This document shows, one piece after another, positions 47,803 to 59,400 of a stretch of 64,000 bases of DNA (the first letter of the stretch is position 1; every line of letters starts with the position of its first letter). The DNA comes from Cryptomeria japonica (taxonomy: Eukaryota; Streptophyta; Pinopsida; Cupressales; Cupressaceae). The stretch spans positions 60,308-124,307 of the forward strand of contig NW_026729257.1 in the NCBI RefSeq assembly GCF_030272615.1, given 5' to 3'. The notes below the pieces were generated by a model. That model was given only the letters and a program-made list of their open reading frames with translations. It searched no databases and had not been told where the DNA came from. Position numbers and translations under genes: made by a program.

Positions 47803-47977
47803 AAACTTGAGTTGTTTTTCAAGTTGATATTGTTGTGAAACTTGAGTTGTTTGTCAAGCTGATATGGATGTGAAACTTGAGTTGTTTTTCAAGCTGATAT
47901 GGAGGTAAAACTTGAGTTGTTTTTCAAGTTGATATGGTTGTGAAACTTGAGTTACTTTTCAAGCTGACATGGATTTG
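47803..47977 (+). repeat. 35-bp tandem repeat, five units
   Basis: Units start AAACTTGAGTT at 47803, 47838, 47873, 47908 and 47943 with no length change. Each unit holds an inverted pair (AACTTGA and TCAAGCT/TCAAGTT). Looser relatives with TTTCAAGTTGATATG extend from about 47640 to 48110. Confidence 0.93.
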
Positions 47978-48152
47978 ATAGATAACTTGATTTGATTTGC
48001 GGTGTTTCAAGTTGAAATGATCTAATATTGATATGAATTGATATGATGTGGAACTTGATTAGATTTTCAATGTTTCAAGTTGATATGAATTTGATTTTGA
48101 TATGAATTTTGTTTTGATGAGGAAACTGATATTGGACATGTTTTGTTTGTGA

Positions 48153-50148
48153 CAGGAGCGACTTGGGGTTGTGCAGTTGCGAGAGAGATTTTTGAGACCA
48201 TGGTCTTTGATACCATGATTGACACAGGAAGACCGGGATATTATTGAGAGATGTGGACTATCCTCTTTGTTAGAGATGCCCCAGTATATCATTAACTGGG
48301 GTTTGTTGACAGCTTTGGCCGAGAGATGGCATAGTGACACCAACACCTTTCATTTGGCGACAACTGAGATTACAGTGACATCGAAGGATTGCTACCGGAT
48401 TTTGTAGATTCTCATGGTAGGTTCTCTTTTTCCATATGAGTAGACTGAGGAGGGTAGCACAAAAGGTCTTCATCGGATATTACAAGATGATACGGTTTGC
48501 AGATATGAGATCCCCTGGCAGGAGTTCATTGATTTAGATTATTCTCCCCTACTATCAGTGCTGGCAGGATTTATAGGTGGTTTCTTATGTCCCGACCGTA
48601 GGTCGAAGGGACTGGTAGTGGGATGGGGATTGGTCTTGGAGGACATGGTGACATAGGGTCGCTAATTTGCATGGAGGTCTACTATGTTGGCCCACTTATA
48701 TAGGATCCTGCATCAGGTGGTGTACTTGGGATATGGGAGTCTATCAACTGGGGTTATGTTGCTACAAGTGTGGGCATGGGAGCATATTCCCACAGTGAGG
48801 CTACTTGCAAATACAGATAGGCCTGTTGGGTGTGCTTATGCCTATGGATATAGAGGGATAGTTGTCCAGTGTAAGCTGGGCAAACTAGAGCATTGGAGGT
48901 GAGTGCTGGATGATATTGACATGGTCATCTAGAGACCGTATGTGGATTGTGAGGTGTGGGCAGAGGATGGGATGGAGATGCCCTATGTCTACATGTCTCG
49001 ATATTTGATAGGGCGGATGCCCTTTGTTATTGAGAGATTTCTGCATTGCCGAGTTTTGCGGCAATATGGACGACAGCAGGGGATACCATAGGGAGCATGC
49101 TTGTATGCTCGACGGAGGCAGGATGTGCTAGAGTGGGGACACACAATTGATAGCACGGCGGTGGTTGAGGAGTTCTTTCACCTAGCCGGCCATATTTGGG
49201 ATTATGCCTACAAGATAGTGGATGTAGGTATGACTAAGAAGTTCGCAGCACTGTTTGTGGCTCATGCGGTGGCCAAGATATCGGATCCAGCGAAGATGAT
49301 TCCCGCTATTGATGAGGATGAGGATGAGTAGCTAGAGAGGCTAAGTAGATGTGGAGAGGAGGGAGAGGAGCTGGATGAGGGAGGTGTGGATGGTGGAGGA
49401 GGTGGCCGAGTTCGGAGTGGGGATAGAGGGAGAGGAGATCAAGGGAGGAGAGGAGATAGAGGTGGAGTTGGTGGAGATAGAGGGATACGGGTTGAGCGGG
49501 TAGTGCTGCAGTCTGTGGAGGATAGAGGGAGGGGAGGTTTGGCTATTGGAGCTGGTGGTGGTGGGCGAGTGGGGGAGATGATAGCAGCAGTGAGAGGGAC
49601 AAATGATTTTAGGTGGCCGGCCTAGAGGAGGAGGTCAGATGTTTTACCCCCACCAGTGTCAAGGATAGGGAGAGGTACAGGGGGTACCACTACACAGGTA
49701 CCCCTGCAGATTTGGATTCCCACTCACCAAGAGGATGCTCAAATTAGATCCTTACAGTTGTTAGTGAAGCATCTATAGACATAGTTATTGGTACATCAAC
49801 GTCAAATTACTCAGCTTACCGCAGAGCAGGATACAGAGAGAGCATCGGGGTCGAGCAGAGGAGCTTGCAGAGAGATTGCAAAGAGTGAAAGCAGGTGCCC
49901 TGATGCAAGATGCACTGAGGGAGATACGGCACACTACCATGGTGGTTGAGTACTATAGGAAGTTTTATGAGGACCTAGTCCCCAGAGAGCAGAGGGCCCC
50001 TAGCTTTAATGCTAGTCGGTCATCTTAGAGTCAATCAAGGATAGAGAGTAGGGGTGTGACTAGGCCACCACAACAAGATCCACCTGGAGATCCAGGTACG
50101 GGGACATCTATTGTGAGACCGTCACCCTCAGGAGATAGTCATACCTAA
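48153..50148 (+). pseudogene. Plant mobile domain (PMD) ORF, antisense within the Tat element
   Basis: The plus strand reads QERLGVVQLRERFLRPWSL, a stop at 48216, then LTQEDRDIIERCGL, TNTFHLATTEITVT (near 48340-48380), YRILHQVV, LLQVWAWEHIPTVRL (near 48757-48800) and YGRQQGIP (near 49059-49090). These are hallmark PMD (MAIN-like) blocks in order. After 49330 comes a Gly/Arg-rich stretch (49386-49560) with RG repeats, then a charged helix (49830-49990) and a Pro/Ser tail ending at 50148. At least six stops and a frame change break it. PMDs are known in plant genomes both as host proteins and inside Mutator and gypsy elements. Here it runs opposite to gag-pol, between integrase and 3' LTR. Confidence 0.8.
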
Positions 50149-50227
50149 GAGACCTTGTCTCTATTGTATTTTGGTCATTTGTTGTATTTTGGGACAGACA
50201 TGACATCTTTTGTATACTTGATCATTT

Positions 50228-50234
<7 letters not shown>

Positions 50235-50281
<47 letters not shown>
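50235..50281. repeat. (AT)n microsatellite
   Basis: An uninterrupted AT dinucleotide run just beyond the 3' end of the PMD frame. Confidence 0.96.
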
Positions 50282-50282
<1 letters not shown>

Positions 50283-50437
50283 GACACCACTTTCTTTGAT
50301 CCACATGTGATTTATTTGATGAATGATGCTTTCTATATGATCTTGATGATTCTATGATGATGTTGCAATGCTTAGATAGATGTATGTGATTTGATATTTG
50401 ATGGACATGATATGATGTTGCATGATGCATGATATGT

Positions 50438-50612
50438 GAGATGTATCTTGAAAATGAGATGTATGATAATGATATGATGTGAGATGTGTCTTGAAAATGA
50501 GATGTATGATAATGATAATGATGTGAGATGTATCTTAAAAATGAGATGTATGATAATGATAATGATGTGAGATGTATCTTGAAAATGAGATGTATGATAA
50601 TGATAATGATGT
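50438..50612 (+). repeat. 43-44-bp tandem repeat, four units
   Basis: Four units start GAGATGTATCTT (or GAGATGTGTCTT) and end GATAATGATGT. The first is one base shorter. A precursor-like ATGATGCATGATATGT stretch leads in from about 50395. Confidence 0.92.
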
Positions 50613-50707
50613 GCAACTATTTGTAAAATGATATGCAACTAATTGATAAAATGATATGCAAAAAATGAGATGCAACTAATTGATAAAATAATATGCAACT
50701 AATTGAT
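50613..50707 (+). repeat. About 22-bp repeat of ATGCAACTAATTGATAAA type
   Basis: Directly after the 44-bp array, four to five imperfect copies of GCAACTAATTGATAAAAT-like units follow at roughly 22-base spacing. One unit is altered. Confidence 0.8.
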
Positions 50708-51690
50708 CATCCTCATTCTTTCGTTTGTCATTTCTGTATAGTCACATGTCTTTTCTTTCTTTGTGTTTATCATTATTGAGCATTTATTTGTTGGGATATG
50801 TTGAAAATTTATACAAGCATAATGGTATAATTGAACCATAATGACCTAAGAAAAATTTACATGATTTTTGATGTTGCAAGATGGCACAAGCATTGGGGTA
50901 TAATTGAACCAAGATGACCTGAGTGTGGCTTGCGTATAAACAAACAAGATTAAACTAGTTGTATGTGCAAAGTGGAACCATGTCTTCAGTGATATGCTTT
51001 GAATCACGTCTCAAGTCAAGTATTTGCATAGTACAAGTGATCGCCTCACAGATAGAAAACTAAAAAAATATTGGAGTCCCAATTACTTTCTCTAGCTCGA
51101 TGCATTGTTGAGAAACTTTAGAGGATCCAATAGTTCAAAAAAGATCAAGTGAAAATTAGTCAAAACTTCATGCAAGATGTAAACATTTTATACTTCAAAA
51201 AATCATTCATCCTATGTTGTGAATCTATTAAGTCTATCAATTTTTTGTTCTCATGATTGTTTGTTTGGTTTGCTGGAAATGATGCTCTTAGTCTGCTGCA
51301 ATTTTTGACTTAGGACGAAATGTTGACCAATGTTGCCCCTAGCTAAATTTACCTCCTAAGGTAGATATGTATAGTGATTACCAAGCCATGGTGGGATATG
51401 ATGAAATGATATTCCGATAAACTAGGATAGTCACTACGCTAAGTATATCCTAGATGATGTTATTTTGATAAAGTGTTGGGCAATGGCCGATAGTGCTTGA
51501 TTGTCGATATAAAAGTTCTTTAGCATAGATAGATAGAAGAGTTGTCCTCTCACAATAGTGCCTGTTGCCATGTTTTCACTAGTTATTTTTATTGTAGCTT
51601 TCTTTCTCTGAATTTTTTTTTATGTTTTTGTAGTTTTTGATTTTTTGATGTTTTTGATTTTTTTTAACTTTTTCGTGCATTACACTGCTC
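50708..51690. other. Gene-free stretch between arrays and integrase
   Basis: No coding signal was recognised. It is AT-rich with T-runs near 51600-51670. On the element's strand it is the 3' untranslated region after pol. Confidence 0.6.
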
Positions 51691-52690
51691 AAGTATATTA
51701 TTTCTTCAAATGGATGATGTTAGTTGGTTTGTCGAGCACATCTCCTTCTGAAGTTGTTAGCTGATAGGTGCCTGATCCATAGGCCGATATGATGACATAG
51801 GTACCTAACCAGTTAGGTTCAAATTTCCCTTTCTTTTCTTGATCCTGTTGATTTATGGGATTTTCTTTGAGTACTAGATCACCAATTTTAAAAATATGAG
51901 GAATGACTTTATGGTTGTAGCTTCAACACATGCAATTTTGATATGCTTTGAGGTGAGTATAGGCATGTTGGCATTTTTCATCTAGGAGATCTAGCTCTTG
52001 CAGTCAGTTTACTCAATACTCTTCATCCGAAATGAGGCCTTTTAAAGATACTCTGAGTGATGGGATCTCTACCTCCAGGGGTAAAATTGCTTTTGATCCA
52101 TATACCAATGAATATGGCATAGCTCCTATAGGCATGAGGATGCTAGTTCTGTATGCCCAAAGTGATGGATTGAGTTGTACGTGCCAATCTTTGTCTGCAT
52201 CATTTACTATTTTCTTGAGGATTTTCAATATTGTTTTGTTGGATGCTTCAGCTTGACCATTCCCTTGTGGGTAGTAAGGTGTAGAGAAACAATGTTGGAT
52301 TTTGAATAGTTCACATAGTTCTCGCACATCTTGGTTTTTGATAGGTCGTCCATTATCTGTGATGATGGAACTTGGAATGTCATATCTACAAATCAGATAA
52401 TTAAGAATGAAAGAGGCAATTTGCTTCCCAGTCACTGTGATCATGGGGACCGCTTCAATCCACTTGGTAAAGTATAATGTGGTAGTGATAATGAACTTGT
52501 GTCCATTTGAAGATGAAGGGTGTATTTTGCCAACTAAGTCAAGTCCCCACTAACAAAAGGGCTAGGATGTTGTAAATGGTTGCAATTCCTGTGCTAGTGC
52601 ATGTATAAGATTGCCATGGATTTGGCATTTTGGACATTTCTTTGCAAAATGATAAGAATCTTTTTCCATTGTCAGTTAGTAATATCCCAT
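51690..52690 (-). pseudogene. Tat integrase, degenerate
   Basis: Minus-strand order: zinc-binding C-PKCQIHG (near 52640-52610), GLDLVGKIHPSS (first catalytic Asp, near 52545), FTKWIEAVP, IITDNGRPIKN (second Asp, near 52365), FSTPYYPQGNGQAEASNKTI (catalytic Glu, near 52270-52230), LWAYRTS, LPLEVEIPSLRV, then the C-terminal GKFEPNWLGTYV and GTYQLTTSEGD with a TNIIHLKKYY end near 51695. A few stops interrupt. Catalytic residues are kept although the frame is not. Confidence 0.93.
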
Positions 52691-53099
52691 TCTTAGAAGT
52701 TTTTTAGAAAAATTAGGACCACTTGAATGTGTGCCACAGATACCTTCGTGAAGCTCTTGTAAAGATGAGTCAGATTCATTACGATCAAGGCAACGAAGAA
52801 GAGTACCATCTAGACCTCGACGGTAAAGAGTATCAGTAGTGAGAGTATAACAGGCGGCTTGCCGGATAAAGTTGCATTTTTGGTTTTGAGATAGGTCAAT
52901 AGGTAGGGTATTGGTTTTGCGATATTCATATATTGTTCTGTATAATAGAGAGTCTAAACCGGTTAAGGTATAGATAACATGGGATGTGGAATGGTCATAG
53001 GTTGGGGAGAACAGTTGCTCTACCAGAAACTCATAACGACTCTGTTATTCTAGAATTTGTAGTAGTGAAGCGATAGTAGCCATTGCATCGGCTGCTCTA

Positions 53100-53500
53100 T
53101 TTTCCAACCTTGGTATTTGCTCAAAGGTGATGTGTACAAAATATTGTTTGAAATCATCCACCATTCATTTGTGTGGCAGCAACTTGTCATCTTTCATCTG
53201 ATAGTTATTGTTGATCTGATTTATGACTAGTTGTGAATCTCCATAGACTTTTAATTCGGTGATTCTCCATTCCACAGCCATTTTGATCCCTATAACCAGT
53301 GCCTCATATTCAACAATGTTATTTATCCATGGAAACATGAGCCTATATGATCCTTGTATGGTGTGTCCATTAGGAGTGATGAACAAAATGCCAGCACTTG
53401 AGCCATGTTGAGTGTAGGAACCATCAAAGTATAGGGTCCATTTCTTGGTGGAAATAGAAAGAACGTCCCTATCTGGAAATTCAATCTCCATTGGTTGTTT
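53100..53500 (-). pseudogene. Second, Tat-type RNase H (aRNH) domain
   Basis: The frame 53491-53165 reads KWTLYFDGSYTQHGSSAGIL (catalytic Asp), NNIVEYEALVIGI (Glu), and LKVYGDSQLVINQINNNYQ (Asp). This YFDGS..EYEAL..YGDSQLV type differs from the RNase H fused to RT just upstream. Its presence after the first RNase H is a recognised mark of the Tat lineage. The C-terminal catalytic Asp region is frame-shifted. The 52690-53100 stretch on the same strand is a degenerate link to integrase. Confidence 0.9.
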
Positions 53501-53539
53501 ATCTATTAATGGTGCATTGGCTAATTGATCTACAATTAC

Positions 53540-54860
53540 TTGTCCTTTGGTAGCTCATCGCTCTGTGTAGTGGATATCAAATTCGCTGAGAATCATTACC
53601 CATTTAGCCAATTTGCCAGTGAGAGCTACTTTGCTGAGTAAGTACTTTAAAGGGTCAATTATTGCTACTAGCTTGATTGTATGAGCTAGCATGTAGTGTT
53701 GGAACTTTTGAGAAGCAAATACCATTGTTAGACAAGCCTTCTCAATGAATGTATAATTGAGCTCATATCCTTTCAAAGTTATACTGATGTAATACATAGC
53801 TCGTTCCTTGCCTTCTTGATTTTCTTGTGCTAACAGTGCCCCCAATGATATGTCTATTGTTGATATGTAGAGAAGAAGTGGCTTCCCTTCTATTGGTGGT
53901 ACCAAAACTGGTGGGTTCATTAGATATTGCTTGATTTGATAGAATGATTCTGCACATTTGGCTTCCCATCTGAATGGTACATTCTTATGTAGCAAATGAT
54001 TGAATGGTAGATTTTTATCTGCTAGTTGAGCGATGAAACACCTCATTGACTCAAGCCGTCCTTGTATGGATCTGAGTTGACTAATTTTCTTAGGTGGTGG
54101 CATCTCCATGATGGCTTGGACCTTTGCTGGATCTACTTCAATGCTCTTTTCTGATACTATGTAGCCCAATAATTTGCCTGATGTAACCCCAAAGACACAC
54201 TTCTTAGGGTTGAGCCTGACTTGAAATTTTTCCAATCTGTCAAAAATCTTTTCTAAGATGCTTAGATGTTCTACTAGGGTAAATGACTTAGCTAGTAAAT
54301 CATCCACATAGTCCTCCATGAAGGTTTGCATTGTATCATGAAAGATTGTTGTCATTTCTCGTTGATAAGTTGCCCCAGTATTCTTTAAGCCAAAAGGCAT
54401 GACATTCCAACAATACGTTCCCCAAGGATAGGTAAATGTTGTTCTATCTTGATCTTCTGGAGCTATCTTGATTTGATTATAGCTAGAAAAATCGTCCATT
54501 AGTGATAACATTGCATGGCCTACCGTGAGGTCTACAATTATGTCGATATTGGGCAAAGGAAAGTCATCCTTTAGACAAGCTTTGTTGACATCTCTAAAAT
54601 CAGTACATATCCTGATGTTGCCATCTGATTTTGAAACTGGCACAATGTTGGAAATCCATTCAGCATAGTCGATAGGTCGAATAAATCCGATGTCTAATAG
54701 TTTCTTTAGCTCGGCTTTGACCATGAGTGCTACATGTGGATTCATCTTTCTTAGTTTTTGCTTAACCAGCTTAGCTCCTAGAGCAATAGATAAGTGATGC
54801 ATGATGAGGTATGGACCAATCTTGGGCATATTTGTGTATGACCAAGCAAAATTGATTTTC
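53540..54860 (-). pseudogene. Tat reverse transcriptase and first RNase H, long open frame
   Basis: A 424-residue open frame (54829-53555) reads FIRPIDYAEWISNIVPV, DFRDVNKACLKDDFPLP, MPFGLKNTGATYQR and YVDDLLAKS (54284-54311, catalytic Asp pair intact), then LNPKKCVFGVTSGKLLGYIVS. After a link it reads LLLYISTIDISLGALLAQEN and a C-terminal FEIHYTER-like end, the first RNase H. It is the best preserved pol segment in the window. It still needs upstream coding to be a polyprotein and has stops on either side. Confidence 0.93.
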
Positions 54861-56590
54861 TTTTCTTTAAAGAATTTGATTAAATCTTGTCTTTCTGCTT
54901 TTGTTAGATATTCTTCTAGATGTATGTTTTGGCTGCTACTGTTGTACCAATGTTGACTGATTGAGTGGGCTCAATCAATATGGGTGATCGCTCCTAATAA
55001 TGTTCAGGAAGAGTGTCAAGTCTCACATCTTTAGGTGCCTCAAGAAGGTTTTCACCCACAAATGCATCCTTTATTTTTACTTTTTTGTGATCTATTACTG
55101 CCATTGACTAGTTTCCAGCAGTAGATCCTTTATATCTTTCATTTTTGTGACTAAGAGACTTGGCACTCCCCTGATTGCAAATGTCGTTACTTTGTTCATT
55201 GGTAGAGTCTATTTCCAAGTTGATGGTACACAAGTAATGGATAATGGACTCATCATTTGGGAATATTGGTATGTCATGATTTTCAGGTTCATCCCAATCT
55301 ATGAGGTCAGGAAAGATAGGTGGTAAAGATTCATTGGGTGGGTCGAGTTCAGCTATTGTAAGTGTTAGGATGGAGGTATCATCGTGGTTGGTCAGGATAT
55401 TAAATAAGTTAATGATTTTCTTGAGGTCTTCGATGGTATCATCTTCTGTGTAGACTTGTGCGTAATGGCGTTGCTCATTTTCCTTGGCATCATAGATATT
55501 ATGTGGACCAAATTCAAGTAGTCTAGGTTTTGTGCCTTGTTCTTCTTGAGAAATGGGTGTATGACTGTCATTTGAAGCAATATCTTCAGTAACATTGGAA
55601 TAGCTGCCCCATTCACATTCATTTGAATCAGTCTCAGAGGTATTATCCCAGATTCTATCAGTGCTATGGACTGGTATGTTGTAGGGTGAAAACAGTTCCT
55701 TGATGATTGATACGAGTTTGATAGTTTTCTCTGATTCTGTATCAGATCTTGCTTCTACTCTTTGCATTTGCTCATATACCGTCTCTCCTCAGGGAGGAAT
55801 GATGTTATCAGGGGGTGATTCTTCTTTTTTTGAAATGGGTTCTTGAACATGATGTACTTTTGCACAAGGTGCTCCTTTCTTTTGATTGACTGAATTCTCT
55901 AGATGTTTCTCTTTTTCTTGGTATTCATTTTCCTTGCCTATTGTTTCTGCTGATTTAAATAGTGCTTCCTGCCATGAGTCCTCCTTGTATTTCTTCTTTG
56001 CTTTCCACTGAGGTTTTTGGTATTTTCTTGGTGTCTTCTTTAATGGTAGAGTTTGTTCATAGCCCAATCCCGTTTTGTCTTTACAAAATTGTGAAGGAGG
56101 ATCTAATGGTTCTGTAACACCTTCTTGACGCTTGCTAATCGGTTCTTTGCCATTGTATCCCATCTGTTGCATGATTAGGTAGCCTTTTCCATATAGCTAT
56201 GTTGGTATTACTTCCATAGTAGCTACTCTATCTTCTTCCTCATCCTTGTATAGCCAACTAAGGATGTCCTTTTCCTCTGATTCATGTGCTAGTGTGCCTA
56301 GTTGGATAAATTTGCCATCAAACTTGGTGATGGGCTATGTTGCTTGATGTATTGATGTTGAAGGTAGCCAATGAGACTTAGGTGATACTGGCAAGTTGAT
56401 TAAACACAAGGGTTCCAAAGAGTACTCTCCCATGCCTTGTTCTTTGATTTTCATCTTCTGTTTGAAATCCATAGATAAAGATTTAGGATTTTCTTGTTGA
56501 AGATCTGGTGCTGAGGAAATTTGTTTTTCTCTGTTATGTGGAACCAAACTGTCTTGGGTTGCCCCCATAGCATTACAATGTTGAAAATGG
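54861..56590 (-). pseudogene. Linker between Tat protease and RT, with G-patch-like segment
   Basis: Three open pieces (56568-56335, 56172-55789, 55767-55108) lie between protease and RT. The middle one starts MQQMGYNGKEPISKRQEG and ends its first part with DKTGLGY, resembling the Gly-spaced G-patch-like segment seen in this place in Tat polyproteins. Lys-rich and then acidic, Asp/Ser-rich sequence follows, including NECEWGSYSNVTEDI. Role unknown; probably RNA-binding and spacer sequence. Confidence 0.65.
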
Positions 56591-56759
56591 TTATGATCTA
56601 CTAATCTAGAAATCTCCTATCCATTGTAGGGGAACTTAACACACTGGTGGTAAGTTGAGGGTATTGCTTGCATTTCATGTATCCAAGGTCGACCCAATAA
56701 AATATTGTATGTGTGGTCTATGTCTAAGACTTGGCACATAGTGTCCTTTTGTATTGGTC

Positions 56760-57600
56760 CTACTTATATTGGTAACACCACTCTTCCTTTGGATGATCAT
56801 TCTCCATCATCATATGCTTTGATAGTGATCTTTTTGCATGGATCAATAGACTATTTAGAGAAGCCTAATGCACGGATAAGTTTTACGGTACATATATTGA
56901 GTCCAGCTCCTCCATCTATTAATACTCTTTGGACTCGATGTTTGTAAACCAAGACTTCAATGTGGAGGGGATTATTGTGTGGATGGCTCAATGAAATATT
57001 ATCTTGCTCAGAAAAGGTGAGATTATGAGGCCTTGTCATGTGACCCACCATGGCTTGGAATTCGTCAGTATCTAGATCATGGGGTACATTTGTTTCCAAT
57101 AATGCTTGTTCCAAGATGTCCTTGTGTTTTGGTGAAAGTTTCAGCAACTCAAGTATAGATATTTGAGTAGGATTTTTGTGCAGTTGACTGACCAAGTCAT
57201 ATTGAATCTTGGGTATCATGTTTGTTGCTGACGTATGTCCCTTCAAGACATTTTTTTGAGCTCTGGTGGTTACATTGATTGATTCATGTTCATGCTTGTC
57301 GTTGATTGTAATGACATTTACTTGATTGTCCTCAGCTGATATATGATTGATGGTGTTATTGTATATGTGATTGATACGAGCTCCACGCGTATCATTTGAG
57401 GTTGAAGCTCCATCCTTGGTGTAGTTTGGAAGAGGAATCTTAAAGGCACCATGGTCACCATTTGTCTTGAGATCATCGACTATTAAATCGCCTCTATCAG
57501 TCATGTCTTGAACAATGTTTTTCAGTCTCATCCAATCATTTGTTTGATGTCCTTTGTTTCGGTGAAAATCACAAAAGTGTGAGTCATTCCACCAGGGTGG
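56760..57600 (-). pseudogene. Tat gag C-terminus and aspartic protease
   Basis: Upstream of the Met at 57531 the frame reads FCDFHRNKGHQTNDW, a Cys/His patch like a retroelement zinc-binding site. It continues through YDLVSQLHKNPTQISILELL and NNPLHIEVLVYKHRVQRVLIDGGAGLNICT, the DGGA-type active site near 56880-56910, with LIRALGFSK after it. A stop follows at about 56851. A homologous segment, in the other orientation, begins at 63632. Confidence 0.88.
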
Positions 57601-59330
57601 TTTGATTTTGGTTCAAAGTTGTTTATTGCTGGTAAGGAGATAATTTTGTTTGCCAGGAGCTCTCTAAATGTTCACTCCAATGATTGTCCTAATGGTGTGT
57701 AGACACATTTTGTAAAGTTGTTGGTGTTACCTTGTGAGTTTGTATCGAGTCCTCGATTGGTGTTATTGTCTTGGGTATTGTTGGTGTTGTTTGTGTTAAG
57801 ATGATCTTGATTTGTAGTTGGTGCATAAGTGTTAGTACTTTGGTTAGCACCCTTTTGATTCTTTGTAGCCTAAGGATTACCTGATAAAGCTAACATCGAT
57901 TGTTTGGATTTCACATCATTAGTTTCGTTTCCTCCTTCATTTCCAGTATTTTTGTTTTTGGTCCAGAACCTAGATTTGTCTAAGTTGTTGTTTTGGTTAT
58001 TCTAATTAGAGTTGGATGAATTCGTCCCTTCTTTGAAAAATTTAAATGTACCTTTCTTGACACATGCCTCCTCTACTTGGATGTCATTTTCAATCAATTT
58101 AGCAAAAGATGGTATGCATTGGAGTTTGAGTATGTAACTCATCTCGCTATTTAAATTGTTGATGAAAATTTCCATCTTTCCTTTTCAGGCACATCTCAAG
58201 GATATCTTGAGACCATTCGTCGCCAACGTTGAAGGAATACCATGAACATTTCATTGTTTTTCTATTTGGTATTGCAGACATCTAGCATGGTGATGGCATG
58301 TTGAATGTTGTAGGAATGTTGAGTGATGAATTTGTTGACTAACTCATCAAAGGATCTGAAAGGAGGTATGATTTTGGATAACCATTCCATGGTTTGCCCT
58401 CCCAAGCTTCTTGGGAATAATCTCATCAAATAAGTGTCATCATGGGAAAATTCCAGGCTCATGGTACAAAATTCCTGGACATGATCACAGGGATCACTTT
58501 TCCCATCATATTTGTCGAATTTGGGAATGTATGAATTTGGGGGAAAAGGTACCATGTTTAACCTTCTGCCAAAAGGATAAGGACAAATTTCATTCAAGGA
58601 ATATCATATTGTTGATCCTTGTTGCATGTCTTGCATTTGTTTTTGCAGCATTTGCATTTGTTGTGTAAGAGAAACCAAGGGTGTGTTTGTTTGTTGGGGG
58701 AAGAGTTCTTCTTTCGCATTGTTTCTAGTTTGGAATGCTGTGTGTAGCGGTATGTTTTGCTCGGGTAATTTTTTCTCAGGGATGTTTTTCTTAGGTATGT
58801 TTTGCTCAAGGTCACCTGCGTCTTCTTCTCTTTGTTGTTCTTGATAAGTATAGAAGGGAGACCTTGTCCTAAAAGTGTTTGAATCAAAGTCCTCTGGGAT
58901 CCTCACTCCTTTGCTTGCGAGCATGAGTAGATATTATTCTTTGTTAGCCTCTATAAGTCTTTCCATGAGTCTTTGGAATGAGGCACTTTCTTGGCATTCC
59001 TAAAGGAGTTATTCAGTGATCTCCGTGTCTTCTAGATTTGGATAGTCGAAGAGATTTGATAATCATCGCCCCATATTAGACTCTGGTTGTGTTTCCCTTT
59101 GTTTGTTTCATTGAGAGCAAGTGATAGCGGGCGTCTAGTAGAAACTCAATATGATGAAGGGAACAAATTCCTCTTCTGGGTCTCGTTCAGGTGTTGGTGG
59201 CTCTACTCGAGGCGTGTTGTAGGAGATGCAAACTTCTGGGAAGAAAGCCGGATTGATTTTTCCTCCATGATTCAAGCATTGACTGAATGCTTCTTTTTGA
59301 CAAAATTCTCTACTCCTCAATGGTTCCTTG
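57601..59330 (-). pseudogene. Tat gag, degenerate
   Basis: It likely opens near 59320 (MRSREFCQKEAF) and is broken at about 59135. The next open piece 58924-58604 has NIPEK/LPEQ-type short repeats and a Gln/Met-rich helix (QQMQMLQKQMQDMQQ). After one stop in frame, FPPNSYIPKFDKYDGKSDP, VQEFCTMSLEF, YLMRLFPRSLGGQTMEWLSKI and FITQHSYNIQHAI (58560-58262) form the conserved gag core. The 58262-57600 part is Asn-rich and frame-shifted. Confidence 0.88.
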
Positions 59331-59400
59331 TCAAATTAGTTTGTTTTGTCTTGAAGATATAAGCGCATATGACGAAGGAATGTTCGATGAGATTTGAAGA

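Larger units (their letters stand above)
44981..59400 (-). mobile_element. Ty3/gypsy element of the Tat lineage, degenerate, with antisense PMD unit
   Basis: The minus strand carries gag, protease, linker, RT and RNase H, a second (aRNH-type) RNase H and integrase in order from 59.3 to 51.7 kb. A 5.3-kb non-pol region, a polypurine tract at 46391-46405 and a 3' LTR to about 44981 follow. The dual RNase H and the DGGAGLNICT protease motif point to the Tat lineage. The 5' LTR and primer binding site were not found near 59.4-60.7 kb, so the right boundary is approximate. All ORFs have stops or breaks. Confidence 0.82.

Noticed and set aside
46831-48155. Confident spliced gene model for the antisense PMD
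   Set aside because: The visible donor and acceptor do not keep the reading frame, so only a candidate exon is reported.
50227-50638. Ile/His-rich minus-strand frames
   Set aside because: They follow the AT microsatellite and the 44-bp array; no independent support.
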